A stretch of DNA of 64,000 nucleotides from Tolypothrix brevis GSE-NOS-MK-07-07A (GCA_019358985.1 JAHHIJ010000001.1:124001-188000), one strand, 5' to 3'; shown: positions 16,777 to 25,573, counted from the first letter of the stretch. Notes: generated by a model not told the origin, from the sequence alone. Numbers and translations are program-made.

Positions 16777-17520
16777 ATGAATAGAGCCGTTTTAGCTGGT
16801 TCTCGGTTTAATAGTGGCAACTTGTGGAAAACACTGCCTTTCGTCTTGATTGCCTTTATAAGTTTTGCCCAACCTGGTTTGGCAGAAGAAAAAGAAAAAA
16901 TGTTGCGATCGCTTACCGTTACTGGTCGAGGGATGGAATCAATTGCGACAACTCTGTCTCTAGTAAATCTAGGTGTGGAAGTTCAGGGTAAAACTGCACA
17001 GGATGTACAACAAGAGGCTGCCCGGAAATCATCAGCCGTGGTAGGGTTGCTCAAGAGCCGGAATGTAGATAAATTAGAAACCACGGGTATTAGACTTAAC
17101 CCAGTTTATAGCTACAACAATAATGTACAGCGAATTACAGGATATGCGGCTACGAATACTGTGAGTTTTCGGATTGCTACCGAGAAAGCTGGTACATTAT
17201 TAGATGAAGCTGTGAAAGCGGGAGCCACGCAGATTAATAGTGTTAGTTTTGTTGCTAGTGATGAAGCGATCGCTCAAGCGCAAAAACAAGCACTCAGAAA
17301 AGCGACTCAAGAAGCTCAACAACAAGCTGATGCCGTTTTTGCTTCTTTAGGTTTTAAATCCAAAGAAATAGTCAGTATTCAAGTTAATAATGCTTCTTCG
17401 CCAACCCCATCGCCTATTGCCTATCGTAGCGCCAAAGTAACCGCACAAGATGCTTCCACCCCCGTTGTTGGTGGTGAACAAGAAGTAGATGCATCGGTAA
17501 CGCTGCAAATTAGTTATTAG
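16777..17520 (+). CDS. SIMPL (DUF541) domain periplasmic protein
   Basis: 247 aa with a signal peptide (hydrophobic 19-34, cleavage near GLAEE). The remainder is a SIMPL domain: RSLTVTGRGMESI at the N-terminus, the repeated Ala/Gln-rich helix AIAQAQKQALRKATQEAQQQADAV and a C-terminal beta segment ending VDASVTLQISY. The family includes oxidative-stress protein YggE and several outer-membrane-linked proteins; its biochemical function is unsettled. Start ATG 16777 with GAGGAGTGGAATAAAGT upstream. Single gene, convergent with ssb. Confidence 0.85.
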   Translation: MNRAVLAGSRFNSGNLWKTLPFVLIAFISFAQPGLAEEKEKMLRSLTVTGRGMESIATTLSLVNLGVEVQGKTAQDVQQEAARKSSAVVGLLKSRNVDKLETTGIRLNPVYSYNNNVQRITGYAATNTVSFRIATEKAGTLLDEAVKAGATQINSVSFVASDEAIAQAQKQALRKATQEAQQQADAVFASLGFKSKEIVSIQVNNASSPTPSPIAYRSAKVTAQDASTPVVGGEQEVDASVTLQISY

Positions 17521-17582
17521 TTAGTAGTTGGTTGTTAGTTGACCGTTGATGGTTAAGAGTTAACCACCAACCACTATTCACT
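17521..17582. repeat. STRR heptamers between convergent genes
   Basis: TTAGTTGG/GTTGATGG units followed by CCACCAACCACTA units fill the space between the stop codons of the SIMPL gene and ssb. Confidence 0.7.
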
Positions 17583-17588
17583 AACGAA

Positions 17589-17939
17589 TCACTCATCATT
17601 GCCCATATCGCTATCTGCATCCCGCTTGGAACCTAACAAATCCAGTTCGTCTACTTGGATAATTGGTGATGAGCGAGTGATGCCTGTATTGCGATCGCTC
17701 CATGAGTCGAACTTTAAGGAACCTTTAACGGCGATTTGCTTACCTTTTTTTACGTAGTTACCTGCTACTTCCGCCGTTTTTCCCCATAGCTCTAGGGTAA
17801 ACCAATCGGGTTCATCGCTATTGCGCGATCGCCGATTTACCGCCAGTGTTAACCGACACTTAACTTTTCCCGACTCAAAATACTTCATATCTGGGTCAGT
17901 GCCAACACGACCAACCAGAGTCACAACGTTGATACTCAT
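17589..17939 (-). CDS. ssb: Single-stranded DNA-binding protein (short type)
   Basis: 116-aa OB-fold protein starting MSINVVTLVGRVGTDPDMKYFESGK, with WFTLELWGKTAEVAGNYVKKGKQIAVKGSL and an acidic end (DADSDMGNDE). It binds ssDNA in replication and repair. Shorter than E. coli SSB (178 aa) because the Gly/Gln-rich linker is missing, as in a known class of cyanobacterial SSBs. Encoded divergently from mreB, separated by 332 bases, a neighbourhood I recall as common in Nostoc relatives. Confidence 0.92.
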   Translation of the reverse strand: MSINVVTLVGRVGTDPDMKYFESGKVKCRLTLAVNRRSRNSDEPDWFTLELWGKTAEVAGNYVKKGKQIAVKGSLKFDSWSDRNTGITRSSPIIQVDELDLLGSKRDADSDMGNDE

Positions 17940-18271
17940 ATCTTTCAGCTTTCAGTACATCAGTACAGGCGTACTTACTATTATAATAGCGAATTGCAAA
18001 GCAATTGATTGTATGTTCGATAATTAACAATTATAATTATTTAACAAATGATAAAATTTTCGTGATTTTACTGAAAATTTTATACGGATCTACTGATATA
18101 ACGGGAGAATATCAAACAATAATCGTCCATTGAAATAGTCAAAATTCTCGAATATTACTGAGAAAATAGTCTAGTAAACTAGACTATGGATAAAAAACGT
18201 AATAGAATCCTGCATAAATCGCTCTTATGGTAGTTGTCAAAAGTATTAAATATTAGGGGGCGTAGAGAGGC
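17940..18271. promoter_or_regulatory. Divergent ssb/mreB promoter region with perfect palindrome
   Basis: AT-rich spacer. ATAGTCTAGT (18166-18175) and ACTAGACTAT (18178-18187) form a perfect inverted repeat around AA, 85 bases before the mreB start. No stop-codon or T-run context supports a terminator, so an operator or dyad at the promoter is more likely. Confidence 0.4.
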
Positions 18272-19315
18272 GTGGGTCTTTTCAGTAAATTTTCCTTATC
18301 GCGGGATATGGGTATCGACCTCGGTACCGCCAACACCCTAGTTTATGTATCTGGAAAAGGCATTGTACTCCAAGAGCCTTCAGTAGTTGCCATCGATCAA
18401 AACGAAAAGGTAGCACTGGCAGTAGGAGAAGAAGCCAAAAAAATGCTTGGTCGGACACCGGGAAATGTGATTGCGCTGCGCCCCTTGCGGGATGGTGTAA
18501 TCGCCGACTTCGATACAGCCGAGTTAATGCTAAAAAGCTTTATTCAGCGTGTGAATGAAGGCAGGTCTTTGGTTTTACCACGGATTGTCATAGGTATTCC
18601 CAGCGGAGTCACAGGTGTAGAACGACGAGCCGTAATGGATGCAGCCACCCAAGCCGGTGCAAGAGAAGTTTTCTTAATCGATGAGCCAGTAGCAGCGGCA
18701 ATTGGTGCAGGTTTACCCGTTGCTGAACCAACTGGAAACATGATTATCGATATTGGAGGTGGCACCACAGAAGTTGCAGTGTTGAGTCTTCAAGGTACGG
18801 TGATCTCCGAATCAGTTCGCATCGCTGGTGATGAACTGACCGAAGCCATCATGCATTATATGAAAAAAGTTCATAACTTAGTGATTGGGGAACGAACCGC
18901 CGAAGACATTAAGATTCGCATTGGTTCAGCCTATCCCACTCATGAAGACGAAGAAGCGATGATGGAAGTCCGAGGTTTACACCTGCTCTCTGGACTACCC
19001 CGCACTGTCACTATCAAAGGTCCAGAAATTCGTGAAAGTATGGCGGAACCGCTTTCAGTAATTATTGAAGCTGTGAAGCGAACACTAGAACGGACACCTC
19101 CAGAACTGGCGTCAGACATTATTGATCGGGGGATCATGTTAGCCGGTGGTGGCGCTTTGCTAAGAGGTTTGGATACACTAATTAGTCACGAAACAGGGAT
19201 TGTTACCCACGTAGCGGCTGACCCTTTGAGCTGTGTTGTGCTGGGAACGGGACGTGTATTAGAAAACTTCAAGCAGTTGGAACGTGTCTTCAGCGGACGT
19301 TCTCGCAATATGTAA
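18272..19315 (+). CDS. mreB: Rod shape-determining protein MreB (actin homologue)
   Basis: 347-aa bacterial actin that polymerises under the membrane and directs lateral peptidoglycan synthesis. Phosphate-1 motif [14 protein letters not shown], connect-1 and phosphate-2 [13 protein letters not shown], and adenosine motif [15 protein letters not shown] are all present. The start is GTG 18272 behind GAGAGGC. First gene of an mreB-mreC-mreD operon: mreC starts 87 bases after its stop. Confidence 0.97.
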   Translation: MGLFSKFSLSRDMGIDLGTANTLVYVSGKGIVLQEPSVVAIDQNEKVALAVGEEAKKMLGRTPGNVIALRPLRDGVIADFDTAELMLKSFIQRVNEGRSLVLPRIVIGIPSGVTGVERRAVMDAATQAGAREVFLIDEPVAAAIGAGLPVAEPTGNMIIDIGGGTTEVAVLSLQGTVISESVRIAGDELTEAIMHYMKKVHNLVIGERTAEDIKIRIGSAYPTHEDEEAMMEVRGLHLLSGLPRTVTIKGPEIRESMAEPLSVIIEAVKRTLERTPPELASDIIDRGIMLAGGGALLRGLDTLISHETGIVTHVAADPLSCVVLGTGRVLENFKQLERVFSGRSRNM

Positions 19316-19401
19316 CACCGATTAACAATTCTAGATATTTGGGTTCTACATCATAGAATCCAAATACCTTTTACAAAAATATTCTTATAAAAAAGGTATA
19401 T

Positions 19402-20214
19402 ATGTTTACTTCGCGTCGTTGGTGGGAGCGGAAAGGATTACAAATCGGGCTGCTAAGTTTAGTAGTTGGTAGCGCTTGGATGCTTCGACAAACTCAAGGC
19501 GGTCTTCTGCTTGATATGTATCAAGAAATAACCCGTCCATTACAAATGTTGCACACTGGTTCAACTCAAGAAGAACGTGTTAAGGATGCGCGGGTGTTGG
19601 AGTTGAAAACGCGCATAGAAGATTTGGAAAGCCAAAATCAAAAGCTAAAAGACTTACTGGGTTACATTGAAAAAGAACCGCTCTCAGCCCGCCCAATTCC
19701 GGCACGGGTAGTAGGACGCGGTGCCGACCATTGGTGGCAACAAGTAACCCTCAATCGCGGTAGCCGTGCCGGAATAGAAGAAGGTTACATTGTCAAGGCT
19801 GAGGGTGGATTGGTAGGTTTGGTAGAAAAAGTTACTGACAATTCCAGCCGCGTGTTGTTAATTAGCGATCTCAAGAGCCAAGTAGGTGTAACAATTAGCC
19901 GCACTGGAGCTAAGGGCGTTTTGCGTGGAGATGCTTCTGCTGATGGTGTGCTGGAATTTTATGAAAAAGTTCCCAATGTCAAACCCGGAGATTTAGTTTC
20001 TACATCTAATTACAGTCAGAAGTTTCCTTCTGGCTGGGCAGTAGGACGAGTGAAATCTCTGAATTTGAAGAAACTTCCAGCATCAGTGGCAACTATTGAA
20101 CTTTTCCCGCCAATTCGGTCTTTAGATTGGGTAACTGTATACCCCAAGCCGGAAAACCAAATGCCGGAAATTCAACAACAAGCAAAACCTGAATCGACAA
20201 ATCAAAAACCATGA
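19402..20214 (+). CDS. mreC: Rod shape-determining protein MreC
   Basis: 270-aa bitopic protein: short cytoplasmic N-terminus, one transmembrane segment (about 13-30), a coiled coil (about 55-85, EERVKDARVLELKTRIEDLESQ region) and the periplasmic double beta-barrel domain with ARVVGRGADHWWQQVTLNRGS and DLVSTSNYSQKFPSGWAVGRV. It links MreB to the wall-synthesis complex. A Pro/Gln-rich tail ends the protein. Second gene of the mre operon. Confidence 0.95.
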   Translation: MFTSRRWWERKGLQIGLLSLVVGSAWMLRQTQGGLLLDMYQEITRPLQMLHTGSTQEERVKDARVLELKTRIEDLESQNQKLKDLLGYIEKEPLSARPIPARVVGRGADHWWQQVTLNRGSRAGIEEGYIVKAEGGLVGLVEKVTDNSSRVLLISDLKSQVGVTISRTGAKGVLRGDASADGVLEFYEKVPNVKPGDLVSTSNYSQKFPSGWAVGRVKSLNLKKLPASVATIELFPPIRSLDWVTVYPKPENQMPEIQQQAKPESTNQKP

Positions 20215-20217
20215 TCA

Positions 20218-20336
20218 AGAGGGGGAAAGGGGAAAGGAAAAAAGGGGAAAGGGAGATGGAGTCATTTAAAATCAGTCGAAATATTTAAAAATAATTCTTC
20301 CTTTTCCCTTTCCCCTTTCCCTTTTCCCTTCTTTGG
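20218..20336. repeat. Purine-tract inverted repeat between mreC and mreD
   Basis: GGGGAAAGGGGAAAGG-type units at the left and CCTTTCCCCTTTCCC-type units at the right can fold into a long imperfect hairpin. A similar pair of blocks lies at 31798-31965. Located inside the mre operon, so it could affect mreC-mreD message processing. Confidence 0.6.
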
Positions 20337-20375
20337 TAATAGTCTAATAAAATTTTCCCAAATATATTAAAAATA

Positions 20376-21014
20376 ATGAAGATTCCTGCATTTGGTCGCA
20401 GCAGGCAGCCAAAATCACCAGAGCGAAAATCGCCATCAAAATCCCAATCGAAACCACCATCGAAACCGAAAATTAAGCCTCTTTCTCAATGGCATCCTCG
20501 CTTGCGTCAAGTGTTAGATTTGGCGGTGACGGCTGGGTCTGTACTGTTATGTTTAATGATGTTGCCTACCCGTCTTCCAGGGATGGAATTGTTGGGAATT
20601 GCACCTAGCTGGCTATTGATTTGGGTAGTATCTTGGAGCGTGAAGCGCACGGTTTTTCAAGGAGCATTAGCAGGTATAGTTTTGGGGCTGCTTCAAGATG
20701 CCATGACATCGCCCAACCCAAGTCATGCTATTAGTTTGGGGATAGTGGGAATGATTACTGGCTTTATGCAGAAACAACGTTTTATCCAAGAAGACTTTAT
20801 TTCTATTGCCTTAATTGTCTTTGCAATGACAGTTTTAGAAGAAACTATTTTTGCGTCGTTATTAATTTGGATGGGCGATCGCAATATGCAAGATATCTGG
20901 ACACATTACCAGAAAGTCGCCCTTGCCTCTGCTATTCTCAGTAGTCTTTGGGCACCTGTGATTTATTATCCCTTAAATCGGTGGTGGCAGCAGATAAAAT
21001 TGGCACAGTCATGA
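20376..21014 (+). CDS. mreD: Rod shape-determining protein MreD
   Basis: 212 aa; a basic, Pro/Lys/Ser-rich N-terminus of about 40 residues precedes five to six transmembrane segments (LDLAVTAGSVLLCLMMLP, LLIWVVSWSV, GIVLGLLQDAMTS and others). The Asp-containing LGLLQDAM motif is typical of MreD. It is the membrane partner of MreC. Third gene of the operon, 161 bases behind mreC. The extended basic N-terminus is usual in filamentous cyanobacteria as far as I recall. Confidence 0.9.
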   Translation: MKIPAFGRSRQPKSPERKSPSKSQSKPPSKPKIKPLSQWHPRLRQVLDLAVTAGSVLLCLMMLPTRLPGMELLGIAPSWLLIWVVSWSVKRTVFQGALAGIVLGLLQDAMTSPNPSHAISLGIVGMITGFMQKQRFIQEDFISIALIVFAMTVLEETIFASLLIWMGDRNMQDIWTHYQKVALASAILSSLWAPVIYYPLNRWWQQIKLAQS

Positions 21015-21097
21015 GGAAATGGGCATTGGGCATGGGGCATTGTTAATTTTAACTCCCCCCTGCTCCCTACTATTTAATCATTGTATTGCCCAAAGTT

Positions 21098-22303
21098 ATG
21101 GATAATTCCCCAGTCGTTGATCAACCAAATGCATCAAACAATAATTACAGTGAAGAAAATGTACTTTTAGTAAAGTCGGCAGTTGGTTTGGATTCACACT
21201 TACAGAAAATGGTGGGAAATGACTTTGACTCTCGCATGATGCAGCGGTGTTTGGAACTCGCAAAACGCGCTACCGGACGCACTTCGCCAAATCCTTTAGT
21301 GGGAGCGGTAATTGTCAAAGATGGCGAAATTATCGGGGAGGGGTTTCATCCTCGTGCCGGGGAACCTCATGCGGAAGTTTTTGCTCTCAAAGCAGCCGGT
21401 GCTGCCGCTCGTAGAGCGACAATTTATGTCAGCTTAGAACCTTGCAATCACTACGGACGCACTCCACCTTGTTCGGAGGCGTTAATCGCCGCTGGAGTGG
21501 CAAAAGTGGTAGTAGGTATGGTTGACCCCAATCCACTGGTTGCGGGGGGTGGCATTGCCCGTTTACGCGCCGCTGGAATAGAAGTTGTGGCAGGGGTTGA
21601 AGAGGAAGCCTGCCAGAAAATTAATGAAGGTTTTGTTCATCGTATTCTCTACAAACGACCTTTGGGCATTTTGAAATATGCCATGACTTTAGATGGCAAA
21701 ATTGCTACTAGTGCCGGTCACAGTGCTTGGGTGACAAATCAAGATGCCCGCACTGAAGTACATCAACTGCGGGCTGCTTGTGATGCTGTAATTGTGGGTG
21801 GGAATACAGTCCGACAGGATAATCCTTATTTAACCAGCCATCAAGAAGGGGCAAATAATCCCTTGCGGGTGGTGATGAGTCGCAGTCTGAAATTGCCAGA
21901 AAATGCCCACTTGTGGCAAACTTCTGAAGCTCCCACTTTGGTGTTAACAGAAGTAGATGCTAACCCGTCCGTTAAAGAATTGTTGCTTCGTCAGGGAGTA
22001 GAGGTGCTGGAACTAACGCCACTCACGCCAGATCGGGTAATGGCTTACTTGTATGAGCGGGGTTTTTGCAATGTATTATGGGAGTGTGGGGGGATATTAG
22101 CCGCTAGTGCGATCGCTCAAGGTGCTGTACAAAAAATTCTTGCCTTTATCGCTCCAAAAATCATTGGTGGTAACAATGCACCCACACCTGTGGGTGATTT
22201 AGGCTTCACCACTATGACTGAGGCTTTGCCCTTAGAACGTGTTACTTGGCGCGTGGTAGGTTCCGATTGCTTGGTAGAAGGTTATTTGCCACGAAAAAGT
22301 TGA
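21098..22303 (+). CDS. ribD: Bifunctional riboflavin deaminase/reductase RibD
   Basis: Deaminates and then reduces the pyrimidine intermediate of riboflavin synthesis. Zinc deaminase motifs GEPHAEVFAL and SLEPCNHYGRTPPCSEALI, then the DHFR-like reductase domain starting GILKYAMTLDGKIATSAGHSAW. From ATG 21098 the product is 401 aa; an in-frame TTG four codons upstream is less likely. About 40 residues precede the conserved MMQRCLELAKRATGRTSPNPLVGAVIV block, longer than usual. Second-domain C-terminus is complete (LVEGYLPRKS). Confidence 0.95.
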   Translation: MDNSPVVDQPNASNNNYSEENVLLVKSAVGLDSHLQKMVGNDFDSRMMQRCLELAKRATGRTSPNPLVGAVIVKDGEIIGEGFHPRAGEPHAEVFALKAAGAAARRATIYVSLEPCNHYGRTPPCSEALIAAGVAKVVVGMVDPNPLVAGGGIARLRAAGIEVVAGVEEEACQKINEGFVHRILYKRPLGILKYAMTLDGKIATSAGHSAWVTNQDARTEVHQLRAACDAVIVGGNTVRQDNPYLTSHQEGANNPLRVVMSRSLKLPENAHLWQTSEAPTLVLTEVDANPSVKELLLRQGVEVLELTPLTPDRVMAYLYERGFCNVLWECGGILAASAIAQGAVQKILAFIAPKIIGGNNAPTPVGDLGFTTMTEALPLERVTWRVVGSDCLVEGYLPRKS

Positions 22304-22398
22304 TGGTTGATGGTTGGAGCATTGGAACGTTGATGGTTAAGAGTTATCCACTAACCACTAACTACCATCCACTAACCACTAACCATTAACAACCAACC
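22304..22398. repeat. STRR heptamer block
   Basis: GTTGATGG units, then CCACTAAC/CCATTAAC units between ribD and the convergent small gene. Confidence 0.75.
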
Positions 22399-22411
22399 AA
22401 TAAAAATTGTC

Positions 22412-22633
22412 TTAGCCGTAACATTGACGGTCATGGGCGATGTCACGAATTAGGCTTAACCTGGCTTGAATGTAATCACAGAGAAAATCGGTTTCGTTAC
22501 AATCTAACAATGCTTGCGTTTTGGTTTGTTTGACTAACCATTGCACCAAGCTAGCATCGTCTAGTTGCAAGAGGGTCTTGGAATGGGTTGTTTCAACCAC
22601 AGTCCAAAGCTGACGCATAATCGTAGGAGTCAT
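22412..22633 (-). CDS. Conserved-looking hypothetical protein (73 aa)
   Basis: Starts MTPTIMRQLWTVVETTHSKTLLQLDDASLV and contains two conserved-looking helical segments with a Cys-Asn-Glu-Thr-Asp stretch. No signal peptide or membrane span. The regular domain-like sequence (LLQLDDASLVQWLVKQ, LCDYIQARLSLIRDIA) suggests a real, small cyanobacterial protein of unknown role. ATG at 22633; an alternative ATG lies five codons in. Confidence 0.6.
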   Translation of the reverse strand: MTPTIMRQLWTVVETTHSKTLLQLDDASLVQWLVKQTKTQALLDCNETDFLCDYIQARLSLIRDIAHDRQCYG

Positions 22634-23299
22634 CAGACCTCAATCTAATTATTAGCTTAGTTATTTTCAGCGTACACAATTGCGGCAATAAATTGGGCGT
22701 GAGTGTACAAGCCGACATAAGTATTATCAAAAACTTCATAATCGGATTTATAACTTGATGAAGATTAAGAATCAGCAACGCGCTGACTTCAACTTAATCG
22801 TAACTAGGTAGATTAAGAAAAATTACATATCACTCATTGAGCATGGGGCAATGGATATGGGGCATGGGGCAGAAAAGAAAAGTAAGTTAAATTTATTGAC
22901 GATCGCCTACTTAATTAGATAATCACTCTTTTCATAAAGTTAAAAACTTAAAAAATAATAAAAATATTTGTTTCAAGGCTTTGATTATGAAAGAACTTAA
23001 CTTAATGACAATATGGCAAGATGTTACAGCAGATTGCGTTTTAATCCAATACACGTAGAGACGTAGCAGTCGTAAAGACGTAGCACTGCTACGTCTCTAC
23101 AAGATCTTGGGTTCTATATATGTACTTCCTAAACCTGAAATTTGCTGTAAGTAGCCGGAATGAACTGCATTTTCCCTAGCAGGCATATAAAGCTCTATTC
23201 CCAGCGTTCCTATTTGAGACATGGGAAAAAAATCAAGTTGACTATGGCGACTTGAAGCGCGATTGCCTTCTATGTGCGGTTCAATGGTACTCTGTAAAC
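22634..23299. other. Spacer holding a MITE and GCATGGGG repeats
   Basis: No gene. Holds GCATGGGGCA-type repeats (about 22841-22875), an AT-rich stretch and the MITE at 23024-23150. A possible leader of the 131/115-codon ORF follows. Confidence 0.4.
23024..23150. mobile_element. TTACAGCA-ended MITE carrying a GACGTAGCA hairpin (copy 1)
   Basis: Ends TTACAGCAGATTGCG and CCTGAAATTTGCTGTAA; core hairpin GTAGAGACGTAGCA..TGCTACGTCTCTAC with a partial internal duplication. Other copies: 29855-29963, 35579-35841, 42220-42402. Confidence 0.75.
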
Positions 23300-23647
23300 A
23301 TGAATTACGGAACTGCTCGCAAATTGCTTATTGACCAGGCAATGACAACCGAGGAAAACCCAGATGCTCTGTTAATGCGGATGCAGCAGGGAAAACCACC
23401 TATCCCTGGTCACGTTACTTCTATTTTATTGGCGTTGAAAGTAATTTTTGAAGAACTCAAGGATGCTACAATTATAGACAAAGAACTAGCTAACTCGCTG
23501 TATCAGTTAAGCATCAAAAGTCAACAGTTGTTTGCAGTAGGGCGTAAAGCTGGAATTGAATGGCCCCCCCTCCTAAAAGAAGACTTGCTGCGAATTGCGA
23601 TCGCTGTTGAAAGTATATTTTCTGGCGATTGGCAAACTCTACATTAG
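23300..23647 (+). CDS. Conserved hypothetical cyanobacterial protein (115 aa)
   Basis: The frame is open from 23252, but ATG 23300 (MNYGTARKLLIDQAM) is preferred because the protein reads as a compact helical domain from there. Segments PPIPGHVTSILLALKVIFEEL and GRKAGIEWPPLLKEDLLRIAIAVESIF look strongly conserved. I believe close homologues in Nostoc carry a doubtful dethiobiotin synthetase label; no P-loop is present, so that function is not supported. The TAG stop is part of a MITE end. Confidence 0.7.
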   Translation: MNYGTARKLLIDQAMTTEENPDALLMRMQQGKPPIPGHVTSILLALKVIFEELKDATIIDKELANSLYQLSIKSQQLFAVGRKAGIEWPPLLKEDLLRIAIAVESIFSGDWQTLH

Positions 23648-23771
23648 ATATAGGCGTAAAAAAGAATGTAGAGACGTAGCAGTGCTACGTCTTTCCGGAA
23701 AACAGACGTAGCAGTGCTACGTCTCTACAATGGTTTCGGGCAACGCATAATTAATTTTTACCAGATGTCTA
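23645..23771. mobile_element. TAGAYATAGGCG-ended MITE (copy 1)
   Basis: Starts TAGATATAGGCG, contains two GACGTAGCAGTGCTACGTC hairpins, then GGGCAACGCATAATTAATT, and ends AGATGTCTA. It fills exactly the space between two convergent stop codons. Second copy at 28636-28728. Confidence 0.7.
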
Positions 23772-24383
23772 TTAACGATTTCGCAATTCGGCTTCTAGCT
23801 TGTCTAAATCGGTTTTGAGTAAAACTGTCATCTGACCGACGAAGGCTTTACCTTCTTTGGGTTGGGCAACTTCTACCCAATATGCATAGCGATCGCCTAC
23901 TCGCAATTCTCCCTGCAAAGCTTCTCTAATGGGAGTTTTCGCGAAACGGGCACTATTTATCGCACTTTGGTTCGGATACTCATATATCACCTGAGCGCGA
24001 TTGAAATCTTGATATATATCTAACCCATAAATCACGCGCAACGATTCTTGCAAACGTTCAGATGTAATCCCGTTAATTGCATCATACATCGCAATCCGTT
24101 CGGTGCGTATTCTGCTGCGGTCTTTGGTAAAAGCGACTCTACCAGGTGGCAACACCGATGCTTGAAAACTAAATCGCTGTGCTGCCGTATCAGTCTTTTG
24201 AATCAAAAAGCGCTCATTTGGGCTGGGACGAAGTGTAGAATTAGCTTTAATCCATGTGCCGACTTCTTCTGTACTTTGTCCTGGTAAAGCATTAACTTTG
24301 GAATCAGAAAGGATTCCCAGGCAAATTAAGGGAACTACAGAACACGGTACAATCAGAAAATTCAGTAAAGGTTTTTTTAGCAT
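23772..24383 (-). CDS. Hypothetical exported or membrane-anchored protein (203 aa)
   Basis: N-terminal hydrophobic segment (residues 6-27) resembling a signal peptide or anchor, with a possible cleavage near VNALPGQ. The rest is soluble: GTWIKANSTLRPSPNERFLIQK, then FSFQASVLPPGRVAFTKDRSRIRTERIAMYD and GDRYAYWVEVAQPKEGKAFVGQMTVLLKTDLDKLEAELRNR. It looks like a conserved cyanobacterial protein of unknown function. ATG 24383 is chosen from the basic MLKKPLLNF start. Single gene. Confidence 0.65.
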   Translation of the reverse strand: MLKKPLLNFLIVPCSVVPLICLGILSDSKVNALPGQSTEEVGTWIKANSTLRPSPNERFLIQKTDTAAQRFSFQASVLPPGRVAFTKDRSRIRTERIAMYDAINGITSERLQESLRVIYGLDIYQDFNRAQVIYEYPNQSAINSARFAKTPIREALQGELRVGDRYAYWVEVAQPKEGKAFVGQMTVLLKTDLDKLEAELRNR

Positions 24384-24598
24384 TTTTTCTTTTGGGGATT
24401 ACATTACGATTCCCTCCATAGAGGGTGTAATCATAGTTTTCCCTTTTTTGCAGAAATAAATGCTGATACCAGTTTTTGATTATGTTGCGCTTTATTCGCC
24501 CTGCGCCGAGCGAACAGGCGCCAGATTCCTGGGGCTTCTCCTGTCGGAGACGCTGCGCTCTCCTAGAGGCACGCGGCTACGCGAACGTGGGCTAATTA

Positions 24599-24736
24599 CC
24601 AACCTTTGTGCAGAATTCTCTATTAGGACTTACGCAAAAAGACCAAAAAACGAACCGCTCCAGAGCGCAGAGGAAACAGAGGAATAAGAGTTTGAGAGAA
24701 TTTTTGCGTAAGTCCTGTCTATGATGCGTTTACACA
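24599..24736. repeat. Left copy of a 39-bp direct repeat, split by a MITE
   Basis: Bases 24599-24623 plus 24723-24736 reconstruct exactly the 39 bases found intact at 25796-25834. The repeat includes the start codon region of the TPR-CHAT gene (ATGATGCGTTTACACA). Confidence 0.85.
24624..24717. mobile_element. 94-bp MITE with GGACTTACGCA ends and TCTAT target duplication
   Basis: Inverted ends TAGGACTTACGCAAAAA and TTTTTGCGTAAGTCCTG flanked by TCTAT on both sides (24619-24623, 24718-24722). The empty site 25811-25826 shows that the element plus one TCTAT was added. A second element with the same ends lies at 40606-40696. Confidence 0.9.
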
Positions 24737-24907
24737 GGTAAGGCGATCGAATTAGACATATCTGAATCTGACATAATTAATAAAGTCCTTAGATGTTTTC
24801 TTGGATTGGGTATTGATAACGACTGCGATACTTACCAAACTGAGTTAAACATTCTAAAAAATCGAATAGAGAAAATAATCAAAATTAACAATCTCAAAGA
24901 GGTTTAG
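24728..24907 (+). pseudogene. Start-less ORF remnant ahead of the orphan gene pair
   Basis: A 59-codon frame open from just after a TGA, without a usable start, reads VYTGKAIELDISESDIINKV and continues to a TAG two bases before the next gene. Acidic and helical. It looks like the 3' end of a gene whose beginning was replaced when the 39-bp repeat was joined here. Family unknown. Confidence 0.4.
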
Positions 24908-24909
24908 CT

Positions 24910-25329
24910 ATGAAAACCGAGCAAGAAAGACAAGAACTAATTAAAGTTATCAACGAATTACTAAACCAAGCTTATGATACTGATTTAGATAATATTCTTT
25001 CCTATTTAGAACATATCGACACTCTGGAAGATAAATCAGATATAAAAGCCATAAGAGCAGCTATAAACGAACCAAAAATACCTTGGGAACAAGTGGTTAA
25101 AGAATTATTTGCAAGACGAGAAAAACTTAGAGCTATCGCTTACAGTATGGACTTACTGATACTAGGATTCTATTTTTGGTGTCCATACTTCACTATTAGA
25201 ATTGGCGGTGCAATACCGGATGATAACCCTTACAAATATCCGGGTAAAATTCACAGTTCTACAGGTATCGGGATAGTGCTACCAGGATACAAAATATTTA
25301 CAAGTTATCAGGGTAGCTATGACGCTTAA
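24910..25329 (+). CDS. Hypothetical protein (139 aa), first of an overlapping pair
   Basis: ATG 24910 follows AAAGAGGTTTAGCT. Residues 1-75 are charged and helical (MKTEQERQELIKVINELLNQ, then LDNILSYLEHIDTLEDKSD), followed by a hydrophobic stretch SMDLLILGFYFWCPYFTIRIGG and a Gly/Pro-rich C-terminus. No family recognised. The last 11 bases overlap the next gene, indicating translational coupling. Base composition is clearly more AT-rich than the flanking genes, and the pair lies inside a segment bracketed by 39-bp direct repeats. Confidence 0.55.
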   Translation: MKTEQERQELIKVINELLNQAYDTDLDNILSYLEHIDTLEDKSDIKAIRAAINEPKIPWEQVVKELFARREKLRAIAYSMDLLILGFYFWCPYFTIRIGGAIPDDNPYKYPGKIHSSTGIGIVLPGYKIFTSYQGSYDA

Positions 25330-25546
25330 TAAACACACAATACAGGGTATAGCAGCATTTACCAGTAAAACGTTACCGTCAAGCGAGTTTGAAAAACTGA
25401 TGATTAACGCTGGATATTTTGAAGTAGGAACCGCACCAGGGCAAGGTGGGAGAATAAAAGTATGGTGGTCACACGACAGTTATCCAAGAGTTGAATCTAT
25501 TTACAGTCCTGATAAAAATACAGTTTTGACTGCATATCATGTTTAA
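25319..25546 (+). CDS. Hypothetical small protein (75 aa), possible toxin-like fold
   Basis: Starts inside the previous gene (ATGACGCTTAA shared). Compact 75-aa protein with FEVGTAPGQGGRIKVWWSHDS and a C-terminus IYSPDKNTVLTAYHV. A beta-strand ending in TAY near the C-terminus recalls small RNase toxins of the BECR/RNase A-like superfamily, but this resemblance is weak and by eye only. The partner overlapping upstream could be an antitoxin or immunity protein; equally the two may be fragments of one frameshifted gene. Confidence 0.5.
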   Translation: MTLNKHTIQGIAAFTSKTLPSSEFEKLMINAGYFEVGTAPGQGGRIKVWWSHDSYPRVESIYSPDKNTVLTAYHV

Positions 25547-25573
25547 AGCTAATAATCTAAAATCCTCTATGTA

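Noticed and set aside
24460-24687. 75-aa plus-strand ORF
   Set aside because: Made of dispersed palindromic DNA (CTGTCGGAGACGCTGCGC type) and part of the 94-bp MITE.
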